A stretch of 64,000 bases of DNA, taken from the NCBI RefSeq assembly GCF_039555335.1, contig NC_092640.1, forward strand, positions 27,189,446 to 27,253,445. Reading direction: 5' to 3'. The stretch comes from Amphiura filiformis. Lineage: Eukaryota > Echinodermata > Ophiuroidea > Amphilepidida > Amphiuridae. The first letter of the stretch is position 1. Each line of letters begins with the position of its first letter. Shown piece by piece: positions 11,974 through 23,410 of this stretch. The notes beneath the pieces were generated by a model. That model did not search any database. It had not been told where the DNA came from and worked only from the letters and a program-made list of their open reading frames with translations. Both the position numbers and the translations under genes were made by a program.

Positions 11974-12221
11974 TTATGTCAAATTTAAAAATGGTCCAAT
12001 TTTATTGAAACCGGTCACAATATTACTCCCCTTAACATAAGAAATATCAAACATATCTCAAATATCCAATAGAAATGTGTACATGCATAAATTTTGAACA
12101 ATGGTTTCACCCGATTGTGTGGTTTTATATTTCTCAAATTAATAAATCATTTTCCTATTTTGTTTTCCGAAAGGAGTAATTTGAGACCAGTTGCAATTAA
12201 ATCGGTGCTCTTTGAAAATCT

Positions 12222-12297
12222 GGCCTTTTGACATACTTTAATCTGTAACTCTCGAACTAGGCCTTTTGACATACTTTAATCTGTAACTCTCGAACTA
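12222..12297. repeat. 38-bp perfect tandem duplication
   Basis: The unit beginning GGCCTTTTGACATACTTTAA occurs twice in direct succession (12222-12259 and 12260-12297) with no visible mismatch, so it is probably recent. Confidence 0.85.
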
Positions 12298-12359
12298 AGC
12301 ACTCTAGTGCAATGTGACAATTTACTTCCTTTTTCCTACTAATGAGAAGAACAATTTAA

Positions 12360-12720
12360 TGTATATTACAATATGTGACCGTACACCACGAATGAGCCGT
12401 CGGGCAAGGTCAATTGTGTTTTATATCGTGTTTCGAAAATATATATCATAAGCTTTAAATGGGATATCATTTGACTTCAAACGATATCAAGAAGCGGGGT
12501 TATGGTTTTTGAAACTCTGCTTCTATATACAACAAAATGGTGCATTTCTCGGTTCTATATAACATGTCTCATTTTCCACATTGCTGGTAATAAATATCAA
12601 ACAGTCATAATTGACGGTCATTTCAAATCATCTCCAAGTCAAAGAGGTTCAGAAATGTCCTCTCATTGTTAATTTTTGGTTATACATACCTAGACAAAAT
12701 ACAATGCTGTGTAACCCACC
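12360..12720. repeat. Probable dispersed non-coding repeat
   Basis: The stretch starting TGTGACCGTACACCACGAAT resembles, from memory, a repeat common in marine deuterostome genomes. No inverted ends were found. No gene. Assignment is weak. Confidence 0.3.
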
Positions 12721-12844
12721 ACTTAAACAGGATTTAGCCAAAGCAAACAAAGACTAGAGCTATTTAAGGATTCTATAGAAATAGGTAGAAGACTATTATC
12801 CTCTTCAGCAATAGGATTACGTGTTGATTTAACAGTGTTTGACT

Positions 12845-15250
12845 CACCAACGGGCTGCAACGTTCATTGTTCTATTGTGTCTTATTAGAGCGCTAAAATG
12901 TTGCCAATCAATATTCTTGAGAGTGTACATTCAACGTCCAGTTTTCGAAATTGGGTGACTTGTGCTTGGCGGGTGCGAAATACATCTGACTGGCCTCTTT
13001 AATTACGTAACGCACAACGGCATTGATGTCATTGAATGGCTGCTTAGTGCTGTTATGTGTTAAGTTTGTTAAGTTTCTATAATAATTATTATTACCAGGA
13101 TTACATTTATTTTCCTTTCTTTTCTTTCTCTGTACTTATTCTTTACTAGGCCTACACTAACTTTATCACTCCCTCGCTCTCATTCTCTCTCTTCCCCCTC
13201 TTTCTTTCTTTCTGTTTGTCCTCTCTCACTCTCCCCGTTCATTCTCCATATCCCTCATATACCCTCTTCCTCCCTCATCTCCTGTCAAGACTTCTCACAG
13301 GGAGAAGCTGCCCCTCCCCACCTCCTTAGGTACGCCGATATTTCTATGCCAATCTCATTCTTAAAATAAAATTAAATGGACATTTGAAAAAAAAACCGGT
13401 ATAGGCCTATACTTATACTTACATGTATATGCAGCGATTACCATTTAATATAGAATACTATAGAAATGTGAACCCGACAGCCTTCACATTCTGATGTGTA
13501 ATCGATCAGCTGGAGCATTCAATTTATTTAAATAAAGCGCCTGAAGTCAGGTGGGTGATAAAAAGATTATATCGACAACTTAAACCTCCTTTATAGACTT
13601 CAGGCCCGCACAAGCGCACATTTGGGATACGTGAGTACAATGGTACCACTTTACACATGACTGCCTTTACACATGACTGTATTGTGGTCACTTTATTTAT
13701 ACTCGCCTGTTGTGTAAAGCGTTAATATGATGCCGGAGCAGTGACCAATTTAATGGCGGAACCCCTTTGTTTGAAACAATGGTACCACATGAATAGCCTG
13801 TCGCAATTTCTAATCGGCATCAAAGGAACAAAGCATTACATCATCTATTGCTACTCTACGACTATTGAAAGCTCTTTGTGACTCACACTATCAAATGACA
13901 AACACATCGCACCAAATAAAGAACCTAAGAATACGACCTTCACGCACATTTTATACTCTAACTCTGAATACAATTTGCCGACTTTACGGCTCATTCGTAG
14001 TGTCCCGCCACATTTTAGTTGTATCATTTGAGGTGTAAGGATGTTAAAAATCATTGACTCCACTAATGTAGCAAGACAAAATGCTAATTCCAGTATCACT
14101 ACACAACGCCATGTACTGCATCATTTTCGCTCAATTAACCGATGGTAGGACTGGACAAAGAGCTTTTAAATAGAAATAGAGTCGCAATAGATTATATAAT
14201 CTTTTGTTCGTTTGATGCCGATTAGAAGTTGCGACAGGCTATTCATAAAAGTGGTACCATTGTTTTGAATTAAGGGGTTCCGCCATTAAATTGGTCACTG
14301 TTCCGGCATCATATTAACGCTCTACACAACAGGCGAGTATCAATAAGTGACCACACTACAGTCATGTGTAAGGGCAGTCATGTGTAAAGTGGTACCATTA
14401 TACTCACGTATCCCAAATGTGTGCTTGTGTGGGTCTGAAGTCTATAAGGAGGCTTTAGCTGTCGATGCAATCATCTTTACCACCCACCTGACGTTAGGCG
14501 TTTCATTTAAATAAATTGAATGCTCTTGCTGATCGATTACACATTAGAATGTATGAAGGCTGCCATGTCCAGTCCATATATCTATATTACACTATAATGG
14601 TAATCGCTATACGTATACATGTAAGTATAAGTATAGGCCTATAAAGGTTGTTTGTAAGAAATTTCCATTTAATTTTATTTTAAGAAGGAGATTGGTATAG
14701 AAATAGTGGCGTACCCAAAGAGGGGAGGGGGTTGGGAGGGGCAGATTCACCTCTGTGAGAAGTCTTGGGAGGGGAGGAGGGAGGAAGAGGGGAGGAGGGA
14801 TATGGAGAATGAGAGAGGGCTGGAGGAAGGGAGAAATAAAAAGATATAATAAAGACGAGTAGATAAATAGAAATGATGGGAATGAGAGAGGGAGGGTGAG
14901 AGGGGACAATGAGAGCGAGGGAGTGATAAAGTGTAGGCCTAGGAAAGAATAAGTACAGAGAAGGGAAAAGAAAGGAATGATGAATACATTTAATAATAAT
15001 TATTAGGCCCATAATAACTAAACACATAACAGCACTGGGCAGCCATTCGATGATGTCAATGCCTTTATTCGTTACGTAATTAAAACGCCCAGTCAGATGT
15101 ATTTCACACCTACCAAACACAACTCACCCAATTTCGCAAACTGGACGTTGAATGTACACTCTCATGAATATTGATTGGCAACTTTTTCCAATATGTCAGC
15201 GCTCTTATCGGAAACAATAGAACAATAGTCCCTGCAGAGCGTTGGGTCAG
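12845..15250. mobile_element. Foldback-type element, about 2.4 kb
   Basis: Arms of about 970 bp (12845-13822 and 14213-15250) are inverted, diverged copies of each other. Anchors: CCAATCAATATTC (12905) against GAATATTGATTGG (15165); CAGTCAGATGTA against its complement; CTAATCGGCATCAAA against TTTGATGCCGATTAG at the inner ends. The loop is about 390 bp. Both arms include a pyrimidine/purine-rich low-complexity stretch (13110-13330; 14700-14990). No transposase frame is visible; the longest frames are low complexity. Similar to foldback elements in layout; target duplications could not be defined. Confidence 0.75.
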
Positions 15251-15468
15251 TACATTAACCCATCTATAGCCAAATTTATTGCGCACAAAACGTATCCGAA
15301 TACAAAACAAGTAGACCGCCTAACGGGTCTTACGCCATTTGCGGCGGTTGGTATTGTCTGGAGATTTCTGGCTTGCGCAATGCAATGTTGCGCAGTTTGT
15401 ATTGGAAGGAGATTGGTGACTTGAGAGAGTATCTTGAGGAATGGTAGTGTTTTTATTTTTTTAAATTT

Positions 15469-15829
15469 CGATGTGTGTTTGGGTCTATATGGCACATTAA
15501 TAGGCAAAAGATGCCCTAAATGTATCCGTGGGAAGGGGAGTCATTAATGTAACCGTACAAAAGATGACAAACCCGGTCCTTCCTTGATTCTCTGAGGGTA
15601 GGGTCTTAATCGTGATCATTAAATGGTACGGGATATATAGAGTATTCATTTATGCATTACGTTTTAATATTAAGGGAGCTCAATTATGACTGCTACCATC
15701 AGATATGTGAGGAGGGGGCCGGGAGATCATATTTTGTTTGGTTACTTTAATTACTTTCCCCACCCTGGGAATATATTGAGGGCATCTTATATCCACTAAT
15801 GTCATGTATAGACCCAAATACACATCACG
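15469..15829. mobile_element. Hairpin element, about 360 bp
   Basis: ATGTGTGTTTGGGTCTATA at the left reappears inverted at the right end (TATAGACCCAAATACACAT). Pairing continues with gaps for about 100 bases inward, through GATGCCCT on both arms. No coding capacity. Superfamily unknown. Confidence 0.6.
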
Positions 15830-16059
15830 TGCACAAACCCATCTCAATATGTGACTTGACCTTGATTGTGGTGACGTTTGAAAAATGGCTTCAAAGTTGA
15901 AATTTTAACCTTCATTTTGTCGCTACCCTCAAGATGTTGGTGATAGCAGAAATTTTGTAATGGGTGAATTTTGTCTTCAACTTAGGGAGCAAGTGATGTT
16001 ATAAAAGATGAAGCACAATATTATCGATAATATTACCATCAAATCCTATAATTTGGAGT

Positions 16060-16335
16060 TTTCTTATTACAAAACCAAATTTTTGACACTGACCTGACAG
16101 TTTCGTACGTCTTGGACGACATACTTCCTCAGAGTGATTGGTATCCCATCATCCTCTTAGCTGCTGGTAACACAGTCCATCCCCAGGGGGCGTGGTCTTG
16201 AGAAGAGGGTCATACACGTGACTGAGATGGTAGTCTCCGTCTCCGTTCATGACGGCAGGACCTCTCTTGCGAATCCATATTGATTCTGACTCGATTCATC
16301 ATATCAATAAAATTTGTATCCAAATTTTGCGCCAC
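16060..16335 (-). mobile_element. Penelope-like retroelement remnant
   Basis: Called mainly from the hammerhead motif and its surroundings on the minus strand (CTGAGGA, GAAACTGTCAGGTCAGTGTC, then AAAATTTGG), which resemble the terminal regions of Penelope-like elements. The flanking 16150-16335 has fragments of open frame (for example PITLRKYVVQDV) but no reverse transcriptase or GIY-YIG domain remains. Boundaries are approximate. Confidence 0.45.
16074..16142 (-). ncRNA. Hammerhead ribozyme motif (type I)
   Basis: Read on the minus strand: stem I 5' side (ACCAATCACT), core CTGAGGA (fits CUGANGA), stem II GTATGTC/GACGTAC with loop GTCCAA (7 pairs, one G-U), core GAAA, a very short stem III (CTG/CAG), cleavage triplet GTC, then AGTG pairing back with CACT and TTGGT with ACCAA. 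Every conserved element is present in order. Penelope-like retroelements are known to carry such minimal hammerheads, and the flanks fit a remnant of that class. Predicted self-cleavage follows the C at 16091. Confidence 0.7.
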
Positions 16336-16339
16336 TGAC

Positions 16340-17005
16340 AGTGGCATACCACTAGCGCTGGGTTTAGCACAGCATCATTGTGATGTTCTGTAGTCCCAAC
16401 AACATTACCATGTGACATAATAATATATGCACGGCTGTTTGATGTATATAGAATTGGCTTCATTATTAACTAAATGCAAACTATAGATGGCGCTATTTAT
16501 CCTAAATCATATTTCTTTATTTGCAAGGGTTAGGTGATTAAAACCGTCATTAAAACAGTTGAAATAGGTGAAACAAGCAACAAGGAAATTTTATAAACAT
16601 ATTTTATCACACAATAAAAGGAATTATTTGTATTAAAAGCTTGAAAGAGTAATTTCCAGTAACTAAATAGCGCCACCAATTTTGGCATTAATACATACAT
16701 TTTAAATCCGAAAAAACTATAAAAAATTAAAGTTGAGAACGACTCAAAAGCATCCGTATACATGAGCACGATATCACTTTTAGCTGTTTAAGCCTAAAAT
16801 TTGGTTATACATGATGCAAATTGAGGTACCTAGTCCTGGCCCTGTCAGTACAGACCCGTATACATTTTCAAAGAGGAAAGTTTGAAAGTTGATTCGAGTA
16901 GGGTATGCATTGGTCTTCTAAATTCTACTAGGTGGAAAATTCCAAACCCGGGCAAACTCTGTATATCGCCATTTTTCAAAATGGCCGCCAAAATGTACTT
17001 ATGAA
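16340..17005. other. Intergenic, nothing recognised
   Basis: AT-rich, no supported gene, RNA or repeat structure seen. A Gln/Leu-type minus frame here has no coding character. Confidence 0.45.
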
Positions 17006-17009
17006 CCAG

Positions 17010-19078
17010 GTAAAGTGACAATAACTACAACAACAATAACAAGCAGCTTTTATAAAGCGCCGCGCCGTAACATGAGCAAACACGTCCTCGGCGCTTTACA
17101 AAAAATATCTTATACTACACATCTTACATTACCAATTAACAAAATAAAACAAAGCAGCATGAAAAATGGTGGAAGAATTAGTCCGGGAATAAATGAGTTT
17201 TTGTTTAGCTCTTGAAAGAAGCAACTGTGATAGAGTTTCTGATGATATTTGGTAAAGTGTTCCATAACATTGGGGCAGCATTTGTGAAAGCGCGATCCCC
17301 TTGAGCTGTGAAAGTTCTGTTGACAACAAGGCGAGGTTGGTCGTGTCCGGAACGCAGGTTGACAGATGGAATGTAGATGTGAAGGAGTTCAGTGAGGTAA
17401 ATGGGGGCTTGATTGTGCAGGCATTTGTAAACAAGCAGGATGATCTTGAAGATAATTCGCTGTTTGACCGGCAACCAGTGCAATTCTTGAATCAGAGGAG
17501 AAGTGTTCTCACGTCTGCTTGCCCGGAAAATGAGACGTGCAGAGCGGTTCTGGATCTTTTGAAGCTTTTGTATGTCTTTGGCGGTGATGTTAATAAGCAG
17601 AGAGTTGCAGTAGTCCAATCTGGATGTTATTAGCGCTCTGACTGCTTGCTTGCAAGTGTCTTTGTCAATGAAACGACGGATTCTGTTGATCTTGCGGAGA
17701 TGGTAGTTAGTGGAGCTAGATATGGAAGCAACCTGAGCAGTCATTGACATGTCAGACTCGAACTTGACACCGAGGTTCTTAATGACAGTTGAAGGGATGA
17801 TGGGGGTGTTATCCAAATTCAAAGTGACAGTAGAAAGGTCTTCCAGATTGTGTTTTGAAGCTAACACCATGAACTCTGTTTTACTTTCGTTTAGCTGCAG
17901 CTTGTTAGTGCTCATCCATATTTTAAGTTCTGCAATACAAGCCTGGAGCTTAAAAGCTGCAACAGCAGCATCACCCGGAATTTTAGGGTCAAATTCAATA
18001 TAAAGTTGCACATCATCCGCGTAAAGGTGGTAATTGATGTTATAATGGCGGATGATTGCTCCCATTGGATAAGTGTACATTGTAAAATTCCCGGGCAAGA
18101 CCCTGTGGAAGTCCATAAAGCAGAGGAAGGCTTTCAGACATGGCTCCTGACACACAAACTTGGTGATCTCTCTTGGTGAGATAAGAGGCAAGCCATGCCT
18201 GCGCTGTTTCAGTAATGCCATAAACGCTGGTTAGTCTGTTGATAAGAGTAGGGTAGTCCACAGTGTCGAAAGCCGCGCTTAGGTCCATGAGGACCAGGAA
18301 GACGGCATGCTTTCTGTCGATGGCATTCAGAATATCGCTCCTTACTCTGAGTAGGGCTGTTTCAGTACTGTGCGATGGCTTATATCCTGACTGAAATGGT
18401 TCCTCTAAGTCATTAATAGCAAGATGAGATCTGATCTGAGGAAGAACTACTTTCTCCATGATCTTTGACAAGACCTTTATGTTGCTAACAGGTCTGTAAC
18501 TTTTGAGTTCGTTAGAGTCCATGCTTGGTTTCTTAATTATAGGTGTCACAATGGCTGATTTTAAGTTCATTGGAAAACTTCCCAGAACAAGGGACCTGTT
18601 TATAATGCTCGTAAGTGGAGTGATGAGCGTGTCAGTGACCGATTTTAGCAACCAAGTAGGGAAAACATCCAAAGTGCATTGTTTATTGGGAAGATTCATG
18701 ATGATCTTTGATACTTCCTCTTCAGAAACTTGGTTGAAAGTGCACAATCTTGGGTTTTCATCCGGAAATAATCTTTCTCTAGCGGTTGTGTCAGTTTCGA
18801 GACCATCAAGCCTATCACGAATCAGAGCAATTTTGTTTTTGAAGAAAATTGCGAAATCATTGCTCAGCTGACTCAAAGGCAGGGAGGATCTTACAGCCAC
18901 TGTTCAACAGAGTATTGAGTGTCTGAAATACTTGCTTAGTGTCTGCTGTGTCAAGTTCTTTCTTATAATAAGCCGATTTTACATTATTAATTAACTTTGT
19001 GACAATCTTGCTTTGTTCGCGGTAAAGTTCATAGTTGCGTTCATTTTGGTTTTTGTGCCATTGACGCTCCAGTTAACT
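17010..19078 (-). mobile_element. CR1/L2-like LINE, 5'-truncated
   Basis: The minus strand encodes reverse transcriptase in pieces. At about 19070-18900 a pre-RT part (KLINNVKSAYYKKELDTAD); at 18900-18090 RT blocks including SYRPVSNIKVLSKIMEKV, FQSGYKPSHSTETALL and LMDLSAAFDTVDY; then at 18090-17205 YADDVQLY, the catalytic YxDD box, with the C-terminal thumb and LPNIIRNS end. The LPQG block is followed by a frame change, and another lies near 18890, so it is not translatable as one protein. The 3' end (to about 17010) has a GCGCTTTATAAAAGC stretch followed by TTATTGTTGTTGTAGTTATTGTC-like repeats, typical of CR1/L2 tails. The endonuclease is missing. Confidence 0.85.
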
Positions 19079-19117
19079 TTGAAACTACTTGACCTAGAGG
19101 GGTGCTTGAGGTGTCTA

Positions 19118-19712
19118 TCCCCACTAAATCAAGGCTGGCTGAGTGAATGAAGGGGTTTCATGGATATCTGAGGTCCAGGATACCTGAAATCCAAGATGGC
19201 CGCCCATAGCAACGTTAAATCATCAAATTAGCCAGGTGAAATGACAATAATTCGGAATATGCCTGACCTGCAAGAGTCACTAAATCAAGGCTGACTGAGT
19301 GAATGATGGGGGTATCATGGATGTCTGAGGTCTAGGACACCTGAAATCCAAGATGGCCGCCCGTAGCAACCATAATCATCATATTAGCCAGATGAAATGA
19401 CAATAATTCGGAATATAGTTTCACCTGGCTAATATGATGATTTATGGTTGCTATGGTTGCTATAGATGCCATCTTGGATTTCAGGTGTCCTGGACCTCAG
19501 ACATCCATGAAACCCCTTCATTCACTCAGCCAGCCTTGATTTAGTGTATATATACACCTCAATGACTCTTGTAGGTCAGGCATATTCCGAATTATTGTCA
19601 TTCCACCTGGCCAATTTAATGATTTATCGTTGCTACGGGCGGCCATCTTGGATTTCAGGTATCCTGGACCTCAGATATCCATGAAACCCCTTCATTCACT
19701 CAGCCAGCCAGA
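19118..19712. repeat. Four-unit palindromic array (two direct, two inverted)
   Basis: A unit of about 140-150 bp (CACTAAATCAAGGCTG ... AAATCCAAGATGGC ... ATAATTCGGAATAT) occurs at about 19118-19262 and 19274-19410, then twice inverted at 19413-19545 and 19575-19712. The symmetry point is near 19412. The whole could fold into a hairpin of nearly 300 bp. Each unit carries CAAGATGGC, close to a YY1-type motif. Confidence 0.8.
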
Positions 19713-20031
19713 AACATAATTGAAAAATGGAAATTGGAACTGCAGCCGATTTTCAGCAAAATTTCGTTAAAAAAATACGCCATAAAAATTACTAAATACA
19801 ATTCAACTTTTGTAATTTTGCTGGAGCAAACGCTAATTAGTTGTGAAAATATACATATGGTAACTAAACATAACATCTTCAAAAATATACAATGACAAGT
19901 AATTCATAAACACATTTAAACATGAGGACATTTGTCTCAAAGACATACCTCGTTGGAATGTGATTGTGCGCAAACCAGAATTTTCGTTTTAATTTTAGAA
20001 AAATCAATCAGCAGAAGTAATTTCTCGTTAT

Positions 20032-21303
20032 ATGAAAACGAGTTTTATTAAAAGCAAATTCAAACTGAGATGGAAAATATGCAGGACTGGTAAAATTTAT
20101 TTAACATTTAATTAATGTGTTTTTTTTTTGATGTCAAGACATATCAAGGCATTAACAGCTGTTATCGTTGCGATAAAGCTGACGGGTTGGAGCCTAGATA
20201 GCTATTAACCTCCTTTTTGAAGCTGTTCCGTTTCGCAATTCCAGGAATGTGAGGCGGGAGTGCATTCCATGTGCGGGCTGTAGATGGAATGAAAGACTGT
20301 GACCGCTCATGACTAACAAGGTTAGATCTTGGAATCTGAACTGCAAGGTCGTGAGATCTAACTGAACGGCGAAGGCGAGGGTCAGTCTGGAGCTGGTCCG
20401 GAAGTAGTTGGCATAGTAATTCAGGGGCATTCCCGTAGAAAATTCGATGGAACATAGTGGTGGCACCTACTGTTCTGTTTTGACAGTTGCTCCATGCCAT
20501 GCTGTGCTAGCATACTCCATCTTAGATCTCACCATACTCTTATAAATTATCGCTCTCTGAGCTGGCACCAAGTAGGGTGCAGCACGACGGAGGAGACCAG
20601 TGCGCTGAGCTGCTGTCTTTGCCATCTTGGTTATAACAGGATTCCAAGATAAATCTCTGCTGAGGGTGAGACCAAGGAGTTCAACACTCCTTTAACATTG
20701 AAAGCATATGATTTTCCGATCAAGGCGGGAACGAGACGACGAGTCATCGGCGCGCTTCGCGGCTTGTAGGTCGTACAAAATGCGGCAAGTGTAACGGTCC
20801 ATTTGTAAAAAAAAATTGTACACTCGCTCGCGCGACCTCGACGCTAATACGAAACTATTTGCCGGATCTTCGGGCGACCGGCACGAATGACGAAAGTCCG
20901 GTCATACGATAGCTCGATGGATACCGACGTGGAATTTGCGTCGGTAACTGTCGACGAAATGGCCATTCGGAGTAAGAGTCTGCGTTCGCAGACGTGAAAG
21001 CGGCGTCTAACTGACTCGCAGACTGACCGAGACAAAATGCTTTAACCGAACTCTTTCGCGAATTTTAGCCACCGCATTCTCCCACGGGCGGGAAAGCATC
21101 CGTGACAACAACCGTTCCATTTTCATCGACGGGTTTCACGACGACTTTATCCGGTGTTTTCTGTTGTTTCAAAGGACGCGCGATCTTAAAGAACACGAGG
21201 CGCGGTTACTTTATGTCTACCATAAATTGATTAAAATCTACGACAAGATTACGGCCGACGCGGTTCGCGCGGCCGCGGCCGGACCGAAATGTTTTCGCGC
21301 GTT
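20032..21303. repeat. Tandem duplication, unit 1
   Basis: About 1.27 kb that is repeated directly in 21304-22662 at very high identity. It contains a LINE 3' fragment (minus strand, about 20119-20695) and then a CpG-rich virus-like segment (about 20696-21303). Relative to unit 2 it lacks about 88 bp inside the LINE (at the junction CTGTTCTGTTTTGAC). Few other differences suggest a recent duplication. Confidence 0.85.
20119..20695 (-). mobile_element. LINE 3' fragment in unit 1 (RT C-terminus, poly(A))
   Basis: The minus strand reads a reverse-transcriptase C-terminal region ending TARTWNALPPHIPGIAKRNS, FKKEVNSYLGSNPSALSQR and a stop, typical of Jockey-superfamily LINEs. The stop is followed by a short 3' UTR and a poly(A) run (20119-20128 as T on +). 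It is 5'-truncated at about 20695 and missing about 88 bp compared with its twin. Confidence 0.75.
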
Positions 21304-22662
21304 GATGAAAACGAGTTTTATTAAAAACAAATTCAAACTGAGATGGAAAATATGCAGGACTGGTAAAATTTATTTAACATTTAATTAATGTTTTTTTTTT
21401 TATGTCAAGACATATCAAGGCATTAACAGCTGTTATCGTTGCGATAAAGCTGACGGGTTGGAGCCTAGATAGCTATTAACCGCCTTTTTGAAGCTGTTCA
21501 GTTTCGCAATTCCAGGAATGTGAGGCGGGAGTGCATTCCATGTGCGGGCTGTAGATGGAATGAAAGACTGTGACCGCTCATGACTAACAAGGTTAGATCT
21601 TGGAATTTGAACTGCAAGGTCGTGAGATCTAACTGAACGGCGAAGGCGAGGGTCAGTCTGGAGCTGGTCGGAAGTAGTTGGCATAGTAATTCAGGGCATT
21701 CCCGTAGAAAATTCGATGGAACATAGTGGTGGCACCTACTGTTCTACGGTGAGCCAAAGGCTGAATTTGAAGAGAGGCAAGTTCTTCTCCAGGGAGATCG
21801 ATGATGCGAGCAGCACGCCTCTGGACTGCATCTAGTTTTGACAGTTGCTCCATGCCATGCTGTGCTAGCATACTCCATCTTAGATCTCACCATACTCTTA
21901 TAAATTATCGCTCTCTGAGCTGGCACCAAGTAGGGTGCAGCACGACGGAGGAGACCAGTGCGCTGAGCTGCTGTCTTTGCCATCTTGGTTATAACAGGAT
22001 TCCAAGATAAATCTCTGCTGAGGGTGAGACCAAGGAGTTCAACACTCCTTTAACATTGAAAGCATATGATTTTCCGATCAAGGCGGGAACGAGACGACGA
22101 GTCATCGGCGCGCTTCGCGGCTTGTAGGTCGTACAAAATGCGGCAAGTGTAACGGTCCATTTGTAAAAAAAAATTGTACACTCGCTCGCGCGACCTCGAC
22201 GCTAATACGAAACTATTTGCCGGATCTTCGGGCGACCGGCACGAACGACGAAAGTCCGGTCATACGATAGCTCGATGGATACCGACGGTGAATTTGCGTC
22301 GGTAACTGTCGACGAAATGGCCATTCGGAGTAAGAGTCTGCGTTCGCAGACGTGAAAGCGGCGTCTAACTGACTCGCAGACTGACCGAGACAAAATGCTT
22401 TAACCGAACTCTTTCGCGAATTTTAGCCACCGCATTCTCCCACGGGCGGACAGCATCCGTGACAACAACCGTTCCATTTTCATCGACGGGTTTCACGACG
22501 ACTTTATCCGGTGTTTTCTGTTGTTTCAAAGGACGCGCGATCTTAAAGAACACGAGGCGCGGTTACTTTATGTCTACCATAAATTGATTAAAATCTACGA
22601 CAAGATTACGGCCGACGCGGTTCGGCGGCCGCGGCCGGACCGAAATGTTTTCGCGCGTTGAT
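21304..22662. repeat. Tandem duplication, unit 2
   Basis: Second copy of the 20032-21303 unit, 1.36 kb. The junction is at GTTGATG|AAAACGAG (21303/21304). After 22662 the virus-like sequence continues beyond what was duplicated, so unit 2 keeps the original right flank. Confidence 0.85.
21392..22046 (-). mobile_element. LINE 3' fragment in unit 2 (RT C-terminus, poly(A))
   Basis: Same LINE fragment as in unit 1 but more complete. The minus strand shows RRAAPYLVPAQRAIIYKSMV, MEYASTAWHGA, LDAVQRRAARIIDLPGEEL and PSTARTWNALPPHIPGIAKL, the classic thumb/C-terminal region of non-LTR reverse transcriptases. One frame change lies between the YASTAWHGA and QRRAARI blocks. The tail is poly(A). Confidence 0.75.
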
Positions 22663-23410
22663 GTTCGCTGTATTCGCGGGCGGAAATTTTATTCTGCGCG
22701 ACCGTTCGGACAACGACGCGACTATTCAAGACGGCGATCATTATATCGTCTGGAAAGAGGTGATTTATTTAAATTTAAAAAAATGTTAGCCGTACCCGGG
22801 CTCGTTCCTTACGATTACGTGAAAAATGGTCCCGATTGGAGGATGGAAAGAGACGCCGCAACCGCCGTCAAGTTAACGGCATCCAGTTACACCCTCGGCG
22901 CCGGTTTAGATAGACTACGCGAAAAGATTCAACGCAGTACTATGTGGAACACGGACGAGGTAGAGACGATTCGCGACAGTTTGGTCGCATTGACCGAGTA
23001 CGAAAAGGGGACGTTGATGGCTCTGGTAAAATACCTGTTTCGAAACAGGGAAACATACCCCGCGCTTCACGCCATCGGACACGTGGCTTTTTTACAGACG
23101 CTTGATACAAATGCCCGCGAAGACTTTTTGGACGATGTTCCTTATTTGTGGGACCAGATTTTCTGCAACTCCGACGAAACGCAACGCGTTCTATCCAAAG
23201 AGGACCTCGACGAATGGCGCTCTCTGGAGCTGAGGGAGCACAAGCGGTTCGTAGATAATCGTTACCTGCGTCTCGTCGAAGGATACTCCCATTTTCCACC
23301 GCTGAACGAAAACGTCGACTTACTACGGAAGGTAAAGAAGGTCGTATCATGGGTGAAGTCGACCTTTGAAGCGGCGGAGGAAAAAACGTTGAGCGACGAT
23401 TTCGACACAA

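Larger units (their letters stand above)
20696..23410. other. Virus-like fossil, CpG-rich, unknown family (broken)
   Basis: Two partial copies (20696-21303 and 22047 onward) because of the tandem duplication, interrupted by LINE sequence. Base use differs sharply from the neighbourhood: rich in CG dinucleotides and cytosine/guanine. Short, densely packed open stretches occur on both strands, and the start codon at 22783 overlaps the end of a neighbouring frame, as in compact viral or virus-like genomes. The longest frame holds about 210 residues from 22783 that I do not recognise (charged, with DDVPYLWDQIF and a coiled Glu/Lys region). It may derive from a large DNA virus or a Polinton-like element; no polymerase, capsid or integrase of its own is visible. 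It is incomplete and carries several breaks. Confidence 0.4.

Noticed and set aside
14607-15120. Long minus-strand Leu/Pro/Ser frames
   Set aside because: They translate the purine-rich low-complexity stretch of a foldback arm; composition is that of a pyrimidine tract, with no domain.
17301-18871. Plus-strand frames of 84-122 codons
   Set aside because: Antisense shadows of the minus-strand LINE reverse transcriptase.
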